From positions 491,238-555,237 of the forward strand of contig CALYLX010000097.1 in assembly GCA_944990035.1 (NCBI GenBank): a DNA stretch of 64,000 nt, in the 5' to 3' direction. Under the pieces are notes generated by a model. That model saw only the letters and a list, made by a program, of their open reading frames with translations, made no database searches and had not been told where the DNA came from. Shown here in pieces: positions 12,269-24,115 of this stretch. Position numbers and translations under genes: made by a program. The stretch comes from Clitopilus passeckerianus (taxonomy: Eukaryota; Basidiomycota; Agaricomycetes; Agaricales; Entolomataceae). Positions within the stretch are counted from its first letter, which is position 1. Each line of letters starts with the position of its first letter.

Positions 12269-13614
12269 TTCACCAACACTCATTACCCGCATCATAACCC
12301 ACGCGCTCGACCATTACCAATCGTCATGGGCCTCGGATCTACTGAGATATGGCCTCGTCCAGAAGTCTTGGGTCCATGTTCTCGAGCTCTTCTGGGCGGA
12401 AATAGGCCATGGTTCTGGATACATTGCGAATCCGGTGGGCGTAGCTCGTGCGATTACCCGGCGACCAGACATGGGAAAATACATCGTTCGACTTAGCTCC
12501 GACCTTATTTCCGATTATTCAATCTCAAAGGAGCATTATCAACTGGCCCATATTTCGCTCGTCAGAGCTGCAACCACTCTCAGGGAACTACACCTCAATG
12601 CACGCTGCTTTGTGGCATTGAAGGACGAACTACCCTTCCTGCAAAGCGTCGTCAAGCTGGAGTGCTACTTCTACGACAAGCGAGACCAGGCCCTGCATCC
12701 GATGCATTCTCTTCAACGTATAATATCGGGTTGGAGGAACCTAGAGGAATTCTTCCTTTCGTTCTCAGAACGATCGCGGAATCAAGACAGGTACGACCTG
12801 ACTTTCGGAAACGTAACTTGCTCTGATTGTAACTATCCTAGCTCGGAGACCCTGAAGGTTAGTTCGAGAACACTTGCTTCTGAGTCACGCTCGCTCAGAT
12901 GGCTTAGGATCTCCCACCACCCCTTTACTCCCTCAAGACGTTTGTTTCCGGGACGGGTGCCTTAACGGGAACCCGTCTACTCCATTTCTTCTCGAACCCA
13001 CACCAGCGTCTATCGCGCCTTCGGATTTACGGCGTAGACGGCCTAAGTAATGGCGACTTCAGTCGGCTTTTGGCTCTGACCGCACCGACCTTGACGTCAG
13101 TCCATATCGAACTCTGTCTCCTCACAGACAAGGATGTTCCCTCAGATCGGGCCTTGGACCTTCATATCTCTGACATGACATCCATTGAAGACATCAATAT
13201 TCAAGGAGATCTCGCCACGCCATTGTCTATATCTCGCAAGCCTGGTCCACGCTCCGGTAAAATCAGTATTCTCAACCCAAATCCGGAGGTTTTCCTGGAT
13301 GCCACTGTTGGTGGAATGCGCCTTCCCGGAGTGATATCGACTTCCCATTGGTCCAGGGTGGACATGAAGTTCATGAGCAGCGTTCCCCGAACGACGTTCG
13401 AAACATTCTGGATCGCGTTGAAATTACTGACGGGGACGATAGGAGTTCAACTCGAGATTGTAAGCGCCAAACGCTGTCATAAATTGCAACCGCTAACGAA
13501 TATTTCTCATAGGCGACAAAGCCGATAGCTACCCACCCAGAGATCAGAGTTCACTTATCAGATCTTAACGTCGGGATCTGCGCTGATTATGACGGTGCCA
13601 TCTCAAAGAACTAG
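11775..13614 (+). CDS. F-box protein with leucine-rich-like C-terminus
   Basis: Predicted 578-residue protein in three exons (11775-12857, 12908-13459, 13513-13614) joined in phase by 50- and 53-nt introns. About 165 N-terminal residues have no recognisable domain. Then LLSPTLITRIITHALDHYQ followed by LLRYGLVQKSWVHVLELFW fits the F-box pattern (LP.E....I...L.......L......V.K.W). The rest has regularly spaced hydrophobic segments (for example TLRELHLNARC, LTSVHIELCLL) like the variable substrate-binding part of basidiomycete F-box proteins. By family, it would recruit substrates to an SCF ubiquitin ligase. An upstream frame at 11537-11788 overlaps the start in another phase; an extra 5' exon is possible but not proven. 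The same arrangement occurs in the inverted partial copy. Confidence 0.6.
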
Positions 13615-14288
13615 CTTTTACCTTGTCATGACGTTCCGGGATAAGGCCGTTACGAAAGTGTGAGGTGCAGAAGAATTAACTCTCTGTGATTACAGAACCC
13701 ATTAGAGTACGCAAAACCCTTTTGACATTGTCCCTGCTATTTGGAAAGAACGAACAAAACATTCGTGTGGCCTTCTAATATTCATTGGGGAGCTCTGATA
13801 GATAACACCGAGGAGAGGCAATGGCGGATTTTTCCCAGGGTTGGTCCTTCTCCGAATTCCGGTGATTTCTTCCAATTCTGAATCGATCAGATGACAGTTG
13901 AGTTCTTCTTAGGAGATTGGTCGAAACTGTCGGTATCTCAACGTGATCATGACATGATGGGATTTATCTTGGCTGGAGGATCTGCTCTTGGTCGTCCCTG
14001 TTTAGGTGCCTCTTAAGTGTTTAGGTCCCGCTTCTTGCGGACTTGGATATGACCAGGATGACACGATCATTCCATCGTTCTCGCTCATCTGTTCCGTACG
14101 AGACGTGTATACGGATTTATGTCACTCCTTTCCTAAACAAAGTCACATTCCAGGGATCATGCGACATACTACATATCACTCATACTGACATGATTGATGA
14201 TAGATTTGTTCGACATTTCCCATTGAAACTGATGTCGACTGACCACTTGCTAGTATTTAACCAGTGAGACTTGCAATCCTTCACGTTC
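13615..14288. other. Intergenic; no gene seen
   Basis: Separates the F-box gene from the 7-TM gene, both on the plus strand. Frames at 14006-14267 have no recognisable product. Confidence 0.45.
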
Positions 14289-15660
14289 ATGGCCGGCGAC
14301 GTTTCCACCATTAATGGATTTCCAGGGCTGGGCTTCAGTGGATTCGACCTGGCCATCCTGATAATCTCGTCGATTACTATAGGTGATTGAAGATTGTCCA
14401 GGATCCATTCTTTCCAAGGCTGACGGAATCGGCATAGGCGTGGCCCTGGTCATTTTTGTTATCGGAAGCATAACTGTCAGGTGCGAAAGGACTGATCTTA
14501 CAAAGTCCTTCAATATCTCTAGTTCTAATTTTGTGTTTGCAGAAAACGGGGTCGGGTTTTCTGCAACGCCAATCTGTGGATTGCGATTGCGTCAACGCTC
14601 AGCCTATCCCTCTTGGTATTGCTTTCGATAGTCCAGATATGCCTCTTGCGAAACAAGATGTTATGGAATTGGTGCTTTGCCTCTTTGAAGGCAAAAAACT
14701 CCTCGGATCCGTTCAACAACGTTCTTTGTACGGACTATGGCCAGCCACCAGAGCGCCTACTGGATACGCCACTGGAACTCATAATAGCCGCGACACGATT
14801 CTTCCTGGTACGAAAATGGCTCGATGATCTTGTTCTTCATGATCTATTCATGAACTGATATTTATATATGTAGACCCTACTAGGAGACTACATCATAGCA
14901 TATAGAGCTGCTGCGATGTATCCTAGCCGGAAAAATGTCTTTATATGTGCGTTTCTACCATGGGCATTATGCGTTGGTATGGTAGTGAATCTCCTCCCCG
15001 AATACCAAAAGCTAACTCCTAGATATATAGGATGTGCCCTCGCCGAGATTGTGTTACTTTTTCGATGGGGCCCTGGTTTGCCCAATACCTTTTTTGACAC
15101 CGCTGTGTCGTGGCTGCCGTTCACTTTTACCGGATTATCTGCCCTCACAAACTTCATTGCAAGTTACTTGATCGTTTCTCGCCTATGGTTTGTGAAATTC
15201 CATCCGTTTGGAGCTCTCTGAGTGAGAAATGACTTTTGTTAGGTCGTATCGTCGCTGCCTCTCGAGTGAAAGCCGTAGCTCAACGTCAAGGAAATCCGAA
15301 ACTCAGAGAGTTTTCATAATCACCGTCGAGTCCGGGTGCGCATATTGCATGGTTCAGGTGCGAGACAAACACATTATGTTCGGACTGATCTCTCAGACCC
15401 GTTCCAGATGTTTTTCTTTATCTATGCGCTCGTCACGGCCCCACAGTTCAAACTGGGGGTACCGATGCCAATACAATTCATACAATGCATCGTTTACACG
15501 ATAACGGTGAGTCAGCTGCCCCAACGCTGAACGTTGGAACACCTCATAAAGCTGTTTGTAGGGTCTATACCCTGTCGCTTTATATATCATCATCAACGTG
15601 CAGCACCTTTCCAAAAGTGAATATACCCACATAGAGATGACCAGCTACGTCTCAGTGTGA
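14289..15660 (+). CDS. Seven-transmembrane protein, Agaricomycete family
   Basis: Predicted 342-residue multi-pass membrane protein of unknown function. Seven exons (14289-14382, 14438-14480, 14543-14807, 14874-15187, 15243-15357, 15408-15506, 15562-15660) join in phase by introns of 50-66 nt. Hydrophobic segments include GVALVIFVIGSI, IAIASTLSLSLLVLLSIVQI, FICAFLPWALCVGMVVNLL, FTFTGLSALTNFIASYLIV and MFFFIYALVTAP. The block TLLGDYIIAYRAAAMY matches the conserved T(L/V)(I/L)GD...YR signature of a large orphan 7-TM family in mushroom genomes, as do VESGCAYCM and GLYPVALYIIINV near the end. It may be receptor-like, but no ligand or pathway is known. The first intron boundary is the least certain. 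Confidence 0.75.
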
Positions 15661-15887
15661 ATTATATTACGGGTGTAGGCTCTTCGAGCCAACGCTTGCT
15701 CAGCATGATATAGAGCTACTGAATAAATTTTCTGAGACAGGAGCAACGAGGTGGTCTGGTAATGTCCATAAATTATTTTAGACCCATTATAGGAAAGTAA
15801 GGGATGAAATCTGATGGTACAAATAAATACATTGATAAGTAGAGGTTCCTCGGTCTGGAGAAATCCAAGTCACGAAGAGGAGTCCAT

Positions 15888-18394
15888 CTAGCATTTTGGT
15901 GGGACAGTCACATTCAGCGCATTATAGGCATCGGGAGGATACGTGCATCCAGCTATCGGCGTGGGTGCTCCAGCGGTATCCTTCGCATTGTACCACCCAC
16001 CCACGCCTATGCTCTTCGTGGGTTGAGGCGTAAAAGTAGGTGGTGGCAGCGAGACAATAGGTCCCGTAGCGGTGTAGGTGGGCAACTGGTCGACAGGAAC
16101 ATTGATGTTGGCAAGCGTCGGTGGTGGCCACGGGAAAGCAGTGGTAGCAGTTGGTGCGATCGTCCCAGCGCCAGGACCTCCTGTTTGCCATGGCTGGAAT
16201 ATACCGTCAAAAGTGGGTGTCGTAACTCCAAGGACTTTACAGGTCCCATTTGCTGTGCGTGGGTCTGTCGGCATCCAGCCGTTTTCGAGCCCGAGTTGAT
16301 ATGACCACAAAGGTGATTCGACAATTCCCCGCTGAGAAGGTCCAATCTACATATCAATTAATCGTTAGTCGACGCCCGAAGTTCAGAGGTCTCGGTTGGA
16401 TGATCTCACCTTCCACGTCCAGAAGAACCAATCCCCGAGGGCGTCCATGCTGGCCTTCGCAAATTGCTCCAATCCAACCTTTGTTCCCGGACTCCAGTTC
16501 GTGGAGTCGGTCCAGTCGTTACAGTTGCCGCCGTAGGTGACGCCGGTGTATTGCGGACCACGAAGGAATAAGCTGCAGTCATTGATAGCATTACTGAACT
16601 CGCCAGCGACGGTGACGCCAAAGTTCATTCGACTATTTGATAAAGTAACGTTAGTATATACAACAGCGTGGTGAGAGAGGGAGGTGGTTACCTGGTGACC
16701 ATGTCGGTGGCCCATCGGGTACAAGCTGCGGCGGGCCACTTCCCTCCTGGATTCGGTCCAACACCAGTATCAATAGGGTCAAGGGCAGGAGAGTTGTCGA
16801 AAGCCATGTAAGGATGACTATCGATAACGATGCGGTCCGATCCTGGTAAATAGTTGGCCCATTGGGAGAGTGGGTCGAATCCATTGCCGATGACAATGTA
16901 GGGACCATTGCCTTCTCCGAAACCAGTGATAGCACGTATCATGTTGTGAGCCTCGATGTAGCTATGGACAAAGATAGTAAGCATTAGGGGATTGGGTTTG
17001 GCATGGTTGACCTCACAAGCTCGTCAACGCGTCCTTGCCAATAGTGCTCTGGAGAGGTTCGTTCATGATGCAGAACATCGGGACGAGATTCTTGTACTCG
17101 GGTTGCGAAATGAACTCCGTGATGACTCGGATGTATTCCAATGCACGTTGGGCGTTGGCAATGCCCATAACGCCGTTGAGAATATTGGCGACCCCAAGTT
17201 TACCAGAATGGTTAAGACCTGTAATCGGCATGAGGACAATAATGGGACAGGGTCAATATTTGACTGACCATTCTGAGAGCCCGGGAGGGTATGAAGGTCG
17301 AGATTGACCCGAATTCCGTATTTCCGACACCATCCCAACAAGCGCAAGATATATCTATATCGGCAGGCATTAGTATCGCCCAGAGGATAACAAATAGGTG
17401 TACCCACTTCCAGCTGACTTTCTCAAGGAATGGTTCACCCGGCCAGGTTTCTATGGCCCAGAAAGGTATCGGAAGCCGTATCCAATTTAGGCCTGCACCA
17501 GCAATCTGGGCAATGTCCTTCTCAGTCTAGGGATGCCGTTAGCCACAAGTGCCCAAGGCAGCTAATGGGTATACTCACAATGAAGGTCTTGCAATGATCC
17601 TCAAGTTGACCTATCCCTCCACTCGCAGTATCAGCGGCCATCAGTTGACTGAGGGTCCATTCGTCCACGGCATCCGGGTATTTCTGGAAGAACGTGGGCG
17701 TGATGAATGGTTCTATGACAAAAAGGCCACCAAGGTTGACGCTGCGTTTAGGTATGAATTAAGAAGGTGTTCGTGGTAAGGACGGGGAGCAACTCACCCG
17801 CTGACGTGGTCGCGACCCCATTTCCAGGTCTGATTTAGAGGAGGCGTCCATGAGTTCGGCTGAGCACTATCGTTGAGTGGGTCATTTGGATCGTACACCC
17901 CTAACGGCTCAGAATTCAGCAGATGTTTGAGACTAAAGGAAAGAAAACGCACAGAATCCACCAAATGTGTTATTGTATAAGAATGTGTCACCGTCCTCCG
18001 TAACTATCTTCGACCCATCCCCACCAGTCACTGTAGCTTGGGTGTTCGTGTTCGGGTTGCTGGTGCTGTTGCCGTTGCTGGTATCGGAGGAAGTGGAAGT
18101 CGAGTGATTGTCCTTGTGTTTGATGACGAAGAAGTATAGTGGGATGATGACTGCCAGCGCTACAAGCAAAATTCCACCAAGAGTCACCCACAAAGGCCAT
18201 CTGCGTCTCTGCTTCGCCGTCTGCTGCGAGAATCCGTCATTTGCAAGCGGCGATTCCTCATGCCACCTTGGGTTCTGGGCCGTATAGGGAGAGGGCTCGT
18301 GCCACCGAGAATCCTGGGGAGTTATGGGTGATTGACCGTGGAATAGGGAGGTTGAACTTCCATTGGCTGAGTCCACCCTATGATAGGTCGCCAT
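15888..18394 (-). CDS. GH5 exo-beta-1,3-glucanase, type II membrane protein
   Basis: Glycoside hydrolase family 5 protein of 688 residues, probably an exo-beta-1,3-glucanase acting on wall glucan. Nine exons (18394-17953, 17900-17798, 17741-17579, 17526-17408, 17354-17269, 17218-17017, 16961-16692, 16632-16410, 16346-15888) join in phase by 50-63 nt introns. Residues 1-65 are cytosolic and contain a duplicated RWHE.SP motif; one membrane segment lies at about 66-91 (WPLWVTLGGILLVALAVIIP). A Ser/Thr/Asn-rich stalk follows, then the catalytic domain: NLGGLFVIEPFI, CRKYGIRVNLDLHTLPGSQN, the acid/base Glu near 358 in FCIMNEP, and the nucleophile Glu near 473 in VAGEFSNA. The proline/threonine-rich C-terminus is an extension beyond the barrel. 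Convergent with the 7-TM gene (227 bp between ends). Confidence 0.92.
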
Positions 18395-20803
18395 TGAGGC
18401 GGAAGGGAGAGGAGGGAGAAAAATCTTGATCCATGTTCGTTGGTAAGTTCAACAGGTTTAACAGGGGTGGGCGCAACTGCCCGTAACAGATAGATTCGTC
18501 GATCAATCCCCACAACGGAACGTCCCTAGTTCGGCTAAGTACTCCTGAAATAAACTTGGTGATTTTCTCCATCATGTGCCCGTCGAGCAGGAAACGGTAA
18601 GTTATGGCCGAGTGCGGGGAATGAGCTTCAAAACGAGGCATTATTTAGATTGCTAGTTGCAAGTCGGGCTATCAAGATTACTGGATAAGCGTTTGAACCT
18701 GAGAGCACTAGTCGCGTAGAAGTCAACTGTTGATGGACCTTGGAAGTCAAAATGAATTTGTATGGCAACAGAACCTGGACTAACCCCATTTTGATCGCGG
18801 CGCGACTGCCGCCATCATCTGACATTGAAAATACCCCCGGCTGATGCCTTGGCTTTACAGCCAGCATCATTTCGTCAGGTTTCGACGATATCCAGCAAGC
18901 TGCCGAATTGTATGCTCACTGGATATCAGCGATAGCGTATATTAGAGGTAAATATTATAGCTTATGTGGTAGTCTCCGGTATACTACATTCGGTACTTAA
19001 CCAACCTTAATCAACCAACGGATTGCAAGTTTGCGAGTATGGATTAGATTATGTGAATGACGCGTTCTTATACAATATACACTGCTTAGAATGCTACAAG
19101 AACCTAGATAAGAGATACGACTTATCCTTTCAGCAAGCTTAACTTATCGGGGAAGACTTGGATTGACGCACTCGGAGGTATCATGATGTGATACTGAGAT
19201 GTGAACTGTAATGAATGTGACGGAGATCGCATTGCTACCACGCCGGTCTCAATACCGAGGTAACTTCGCAGGTTATCACAATCGGAAGTTGCAAGTCAAG
19301 AAAATCCGCACCTATCACAACTATCACTCTCAGCAGGCCCTCATTGCTTGAACTCAGGAGGTAATGAGTATCTAATTCGTTGGATTTAAGCAAGATACCG
19401 AGGAAAACAAATGTGAACCAAAATCCGACGTATTTGAAGCCCGTTGAGAGGTCAGAATACCTGGGAAATAATGAACGCTATGAGAAGGGCGGTCCGAATC
19501 GCAAAATAAGGGTTGTACATGAGGAAGCAATCGGATAGCTCTAGCTCTCGAAATTGATAAAGAGTCTTCCGGACTCGGAGTATTTGGGAAAACGGCGGCG
19601 GCTGGTAACTGGCTTCTTCCATCTTGAAACCGGTGTTCTCAAAATCTTCGCCTGGAATTCGTGTGTCTCCTAAAATGAGGTTCTTGTCTTTCAGCGTCAG
19701 ATTTTGTGTAGCAGATTATACTATCATGGAAAAGGCTAGAACCAAACAAGGGTCCGATGGATTCAACGCGCTCTGAATCCACCTTCATTCAAGTTGGACT
19801 GTGTACATCTGCCTCAGTGCCATTTGTTGCTGAAATCGTAGCATTGTTCTTCTGATGTTGTCAAACTGATTCAAGTGAGACTTTGTTTCCAAGCGTGGAT
19901 ATTAATACATCTTTTCTCCAGTCATGATAAATGACGTTTTCCGAACTGGGATTTGACTTTACTTGTCTAATCCAATAAGAGGGCGTCTCGATATCGTTTG
20001 GTTATGATCGTACGAGCGGCAGGCAGTCAGCCGCGGTAGGAATTTGGTCGCTCTCTTGTCTGTAAGCTGAATTCGGCGCCTATAATGGAAGTTAGATACA
20101 CGTAGTAGTGGTATGTAGTGGCTATAGTACATCCAATGACTTTATACACCCGCTAGCTCATCGTATAAGCAGAAAATCACCGGCCGATAACTGCATTATA
20201 AAGCCAAGGGCACGCCGGCTCGAAATCTCGACCTTTAGGGACGCATTTGAGCCCGCCGTTATCTAAATTCTCTTTAACAACTCTGAGAAACTTTGATAAA
20301 GCCATCGCCTAGGGCACGGTGCCTCCCAAAGCGTCGTACTTGCGTTCTAATAGCCTCAAGACGATGAGGCAGGCTATAGTGGGAGGCTGATGGCCGTGAT
20401 GCCGACCCATCAAATATCTTTACAAGGATCTTGGACGGTTTCTTAGAATTTCCGCTTCCGGGACTTTCTGGGTTCTGTTGCCATAAATTTGCTTCGGAAG
20501 CGGACTTGGGCACGAGATGTTCGGATCTCGGATCAAAGACCGCCAGCTTGGTAATATGTGTAGAAGCTTAGAACCTAATAGACCACAACATATTCGGCTA
20601 TTACCATTGGAAAATCTTCGCTCTGGAGTCGGTCTTCACAGGACTGGACAGCAAACTATGTTGATCATCCAATTCAATACAAAATATAAAACAAGATACC
20701 GAAACTCCCAATCCTCACTACTATCCCCTAGGTCGTACACAAGGTCGTACAAATCTACATCAGCCGTTTCAGACGTCTTGACCCGATCCGCCTACTTTTT
20801 CTT
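18395..20803. other. Gene-poor AT-rich stretch
   Basis: About 2.4 kb with no recognisable exon. The first part is upstream of the glucanase. Short frames at 18628-18870 and 20274-20513 (minus) have no family resemblance. Confidence 0.5.
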
Positions 20804-21630
20804 CTACTTCTTCTCGTTTACCAGGCTATTTACTCCACTTCCTCCTGCCTCCCTTGGCGAGTCCACTTCAGGAAACTCTGCCTTTATGAATGCATCGATC
20901 TCTGCGGGAGATAGCTCCTTTTTGTTCTTCATCCTCTCGGCTCGAATGCCTGCCACGAACTTCTGGAGGGAGATGATTCTGATGCTCATGCTCAGCCCGA
21001 CCGAAGAAAATTCTTCTTCTTTCAACTCATTCTTCTCGACTAGAACGCGAAGAGCCGGTAAAATCCACTGATTGACTGTATACATGAGCGCCAACGTGAG
21101 TAACTCGAGGCCACCGTTCTTGCCAGCCAGAGCAGCCTCCAGGTGCTGGATCGCGATATCACGGACCTTCTCAAACTTCCACTGCGTGGACAATTTGAGA
21201 ACGGAGACCCATTGTGCCGGTGTTAACACCTCCCCGCCAAAATTACTGCCGAGAACATGAATAAGCATTCTGAGCCTCGGGCGGCCAACTGGGTTATGCT
21301 CACCGTGGATAGAGAACCCTGAGCAACTGCTGAAACTCTGGAACGCTGGTGTCGTCTAGGCGGTGTATCCGACTTTCTCTCACTGTGCTTCCACCTGGGC
21401 TTGCCAACTCAGACGCTCCCTGTGCTTGATCAAAGATCTCCCTGAAATGAGGAGAATCGTCGAAGTGATGCCTCGGAACCTTGAAGAGGATCTTGCCGAC
21501 CTAGGGGGCAATTGAGTCTGTTGGCCTCATGACGGCTATACGGTGCTCTTACGACGATGTATACGATTTCGAAGTAGTGAAACTTGTCGGGTTCGCAGGA
21601 GGATAGGTCAAACGAGGAGGTAGAGCCCAT
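20804..21630 (-). CDS. BTB/POZ domain protein
   Basis: Predicted 238-residue protein in three exons (21630-21553, 21500-21304, 21245-20804) joined in phase by 52- and 58-nt introns. The BTB fold is visible as FEIVYIV-VGKILFKVPRHHFDDSPHFREIFD, then LDDTSVPEFQQLLRVLYPR across intron 2, then the helical part WVSVLKLSTQWKFEKVRDIAIQHL and LMYTVNQWILPALRVLVE. This layout is that of the expanded BTB family of mushroom genomes. Such proteins mediate protein-protein contacts and some are adaptors of Cul3 ubiquitin ligases; no partner domain is present here. The last 30 residues are polar. Confidence 0.8.
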
Positions 21631-22642
21631 GATTCTTGATTCGCGAGGGATTGTGATGGCCCTGTTTCTTTCGCAGAACGAGGCTTTAAGGGTGCCCTAC
21701 GGTAGTGCAATAGCAGAGGATCGTCAGTTGTCCGTAGTTGGTAACAAAAACTACACGAGGCTGCACAAAAAGGCGGTGAGGCGGTGGAGACGCAACAGCT
21801 GATCGTATTGATAACGGATAATCCACCTCCTTGAATGGCGTCTTTGAAAGCTTGTGCGCGTATTATACATAGCTGTTATTGGCCCGATACTCCTGGGCCG
21901 GCCTAAAGTATTCGATTCCCATCCATGCCTATTGCAAGGTCGATTAGCTGGTGTGCCGACAGCTGAGCCTTAAGATTCTCTGGCTGGGTGGTCAGGTGAA
22001 TTGCAAATGCGAAGTAACAGCTATGCCTCATGTCTGGACCCACACATCATCATGGGAACGCCGCAAGGCAGATTGGCGCGCTTTCGATTCTTTCTACTCC
22101 TTGTAGCCTAATTGCTGCCTATACTCAATCACGAGCAATAGCTATAGCCATATGGGACCTTGTTCTGTCAGGTAGAATAGGATCGGAGCCAGAGGAGGTG
22201 GGTTTGAACTTAATAGCTAGCTGGATGTATCACGTAGTTCAAGAGGCTGTTCTGTCAGGCGTGCCAGCAGAAGCAGATCTCTTACGTCTTGTTTTCCGGT
22301 ACGTGTTGAGCGCGACAAGAGCCCAACCCAGTATGGCGCATTGGTTCAATTAGCGCCCATTTCCAGGGTTTCGATAGGTGAAAAGACTTCTAAATGAGGA
22401 TCAACGTATGTATCTACATTTAATCTTTTACATGCAATGTACCAGAGGCAATCGTTCCTTTCACCGTATCTCTCGATCTGTGACAATGGAACCCGATCCT
22501 CGTAGTCAAAGACACCACCTGACCATTTCGACGCTATTCAAGTGGGGGGAAACCAACCTGGGACCTTCCTCGTAAGATGTTTGCACCCGATGTACGTATC
22601 TTCGCAGTCTGAGTTGTATACTTGCTTACCCCTGCGGATCCT
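21631..22642. other. Intergenic; no gene recognised
   Basis: Upstream of the BTB gene. The plus-strand frame at 22030-22353 (107 codons) has no recognisable domain or introns and is not called. Confidence 0.45.
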
Positions 22643-24115
22643 CTAAAAATAGTCGGACCTGTCATATTGACGTCTTGGGCGCTTCCGTTCGGCTTCATCT
22701 TCTGAGTTTTCTTCGTCCGCTGTTTCGTCCTCCTCTTCGCCCTCAATTTCCTCCTCTGATTTAAACGGCACTGGCCAAGGGAAGCCCTCGTCGACTGAGA
22801 CTCCCCTATCCCTATAATAATCCAGTAGATCAGCGCGTGAGGATTATATACGTTCCTAAAGGCCGTGAACCAGAACCTCCATATTGACTGCGCACAATTG
22901 ACCGGTGGAGGAAGCCTTTGTACAAGCCTTTGCTACCCGGCCGTCCATTTTTACAGTGTTAGTGGGAGAGTTAAGGAGATAGTGAGGTTCGACGAAGTCC
23001 CTCGTTTCGTAATAGTACCCTCCTGGACAGTGGTCAATTGTGATGTTGAAGGTCACAACCCTAGGACGATAAGCATCGTTCTGCAATTTCGGCAATTAGA
23101 TCGAGGTGCTCATAGCTTCTATCAATATCGTCAGTCTTATGAAAATGGGCCCGGACGGTGAGGAAGCGAAGGTTTGGAAATTCCGCCTCTAGGGTTTCCT
23201 ACGTGCAATTGAGTATCCCTGAGAAAAGCAAATAATCAAATTTATTTACCACTGCATAGATAGGGCAGGCTTCGGGGCTGTATATCCACGTGAGGCATGT
23301 CAATGTGGATGCACAACCCGATAGGAGACTCCACAGCATCTCCCCTATGTCCACGTCTTTGAAGACGACTTGGGTCAACTGACTGAAGTCGAGTCGGAAG
23401 TCCTGCCGATCAAAGTAGTATTCGAGAATACTACACGCTTCACCTCCAATCGCAATGCTATTCAGCGTCGTGAGACTCTCTGCCGGTTCACGAATCCCTG
23501 GGGTAGGCGGGCGCTCGGTCTGACCTCTCCGACGGTTTGATTTCCGTCGCTTCAACAGGGAACAAGAGCCTGAAAATTCCAGGTGTTTGAGTGGGGAATA
23601 TCCTATGATCTCTGCGGGGAGTTGGCGACGGACATGATGGAGCCGCGAACAGCTGTAATCCTAGGGCACCTGAAAACAGCTTCAACAGCCACTCGAAGTG
23701 GGTCAGAGAAGCTGTACCAGTGAGAGCATCGCCCGTGTGGGCAGTGCATGGACCACAATATGGACCTTAGCTGTTTCGTTTTCGCCGGAGCCTGGTGGAT
23801 CTCGGGGAATTTGGAGTTGTAGATCACCCAAATCCCATATACGTGAATGATCTGGACGTATCCCAGCCATTCGTCATTCGCTCTTATCGTCTCTAGTAGG
23901 TGTTCGAGTGGTTCAAGTTGTGTGGTAGGGGATGAAGACGATTTCCTTCGGGATTTCCTAGCACAATTTTGCGCAGCAATCTCTTCGGAGCTGGCGCAGT
24001 CCAGGCTTTACATAATAACGAGCAGGCATCCAGGTCCCACTGAACCTCGTGCTTGGGATCTACTGGATTGTTTGCAACTTCGTCCACGATAGCCGATATG
24101 ATCGTGAGCGGACGG
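22643..24115 (-). pseudogene. F-box/LRR-like gene, frames disrupted
   Basis: Recognisable pieces of one F-box/LRR-type protein lie in order on the minus strand but in shifting frames. Around 24110-23960: TIISAIVDEVANNPVD followed by DLDACSLLCKAWTAPAPKRLLRKIVL, an F-box. Around 23900-23600: LLETIRANDEWLGYVQIIHV and a following helical stretch. Around 23600-23250: LNSIAIGGEACSILEYYF and FSQLTQVVFKDVDIGEML, repeats typical of this family. The C-terminal piece, DRGVSVDEGFPWPVPF then an acidic tail, ends at a TAG at 22643-22645. A +1 shift follows the F-box and other joins could not be closed by introns. It is therefore probably degenerate; a complex intact gene is not excluded. Confidence 0.5.

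Noticed and set aside
22030..22353. 107-codon plus-strand frame
   Set aside because: No family resemblance or introns in a region where real genes are intron-rich.
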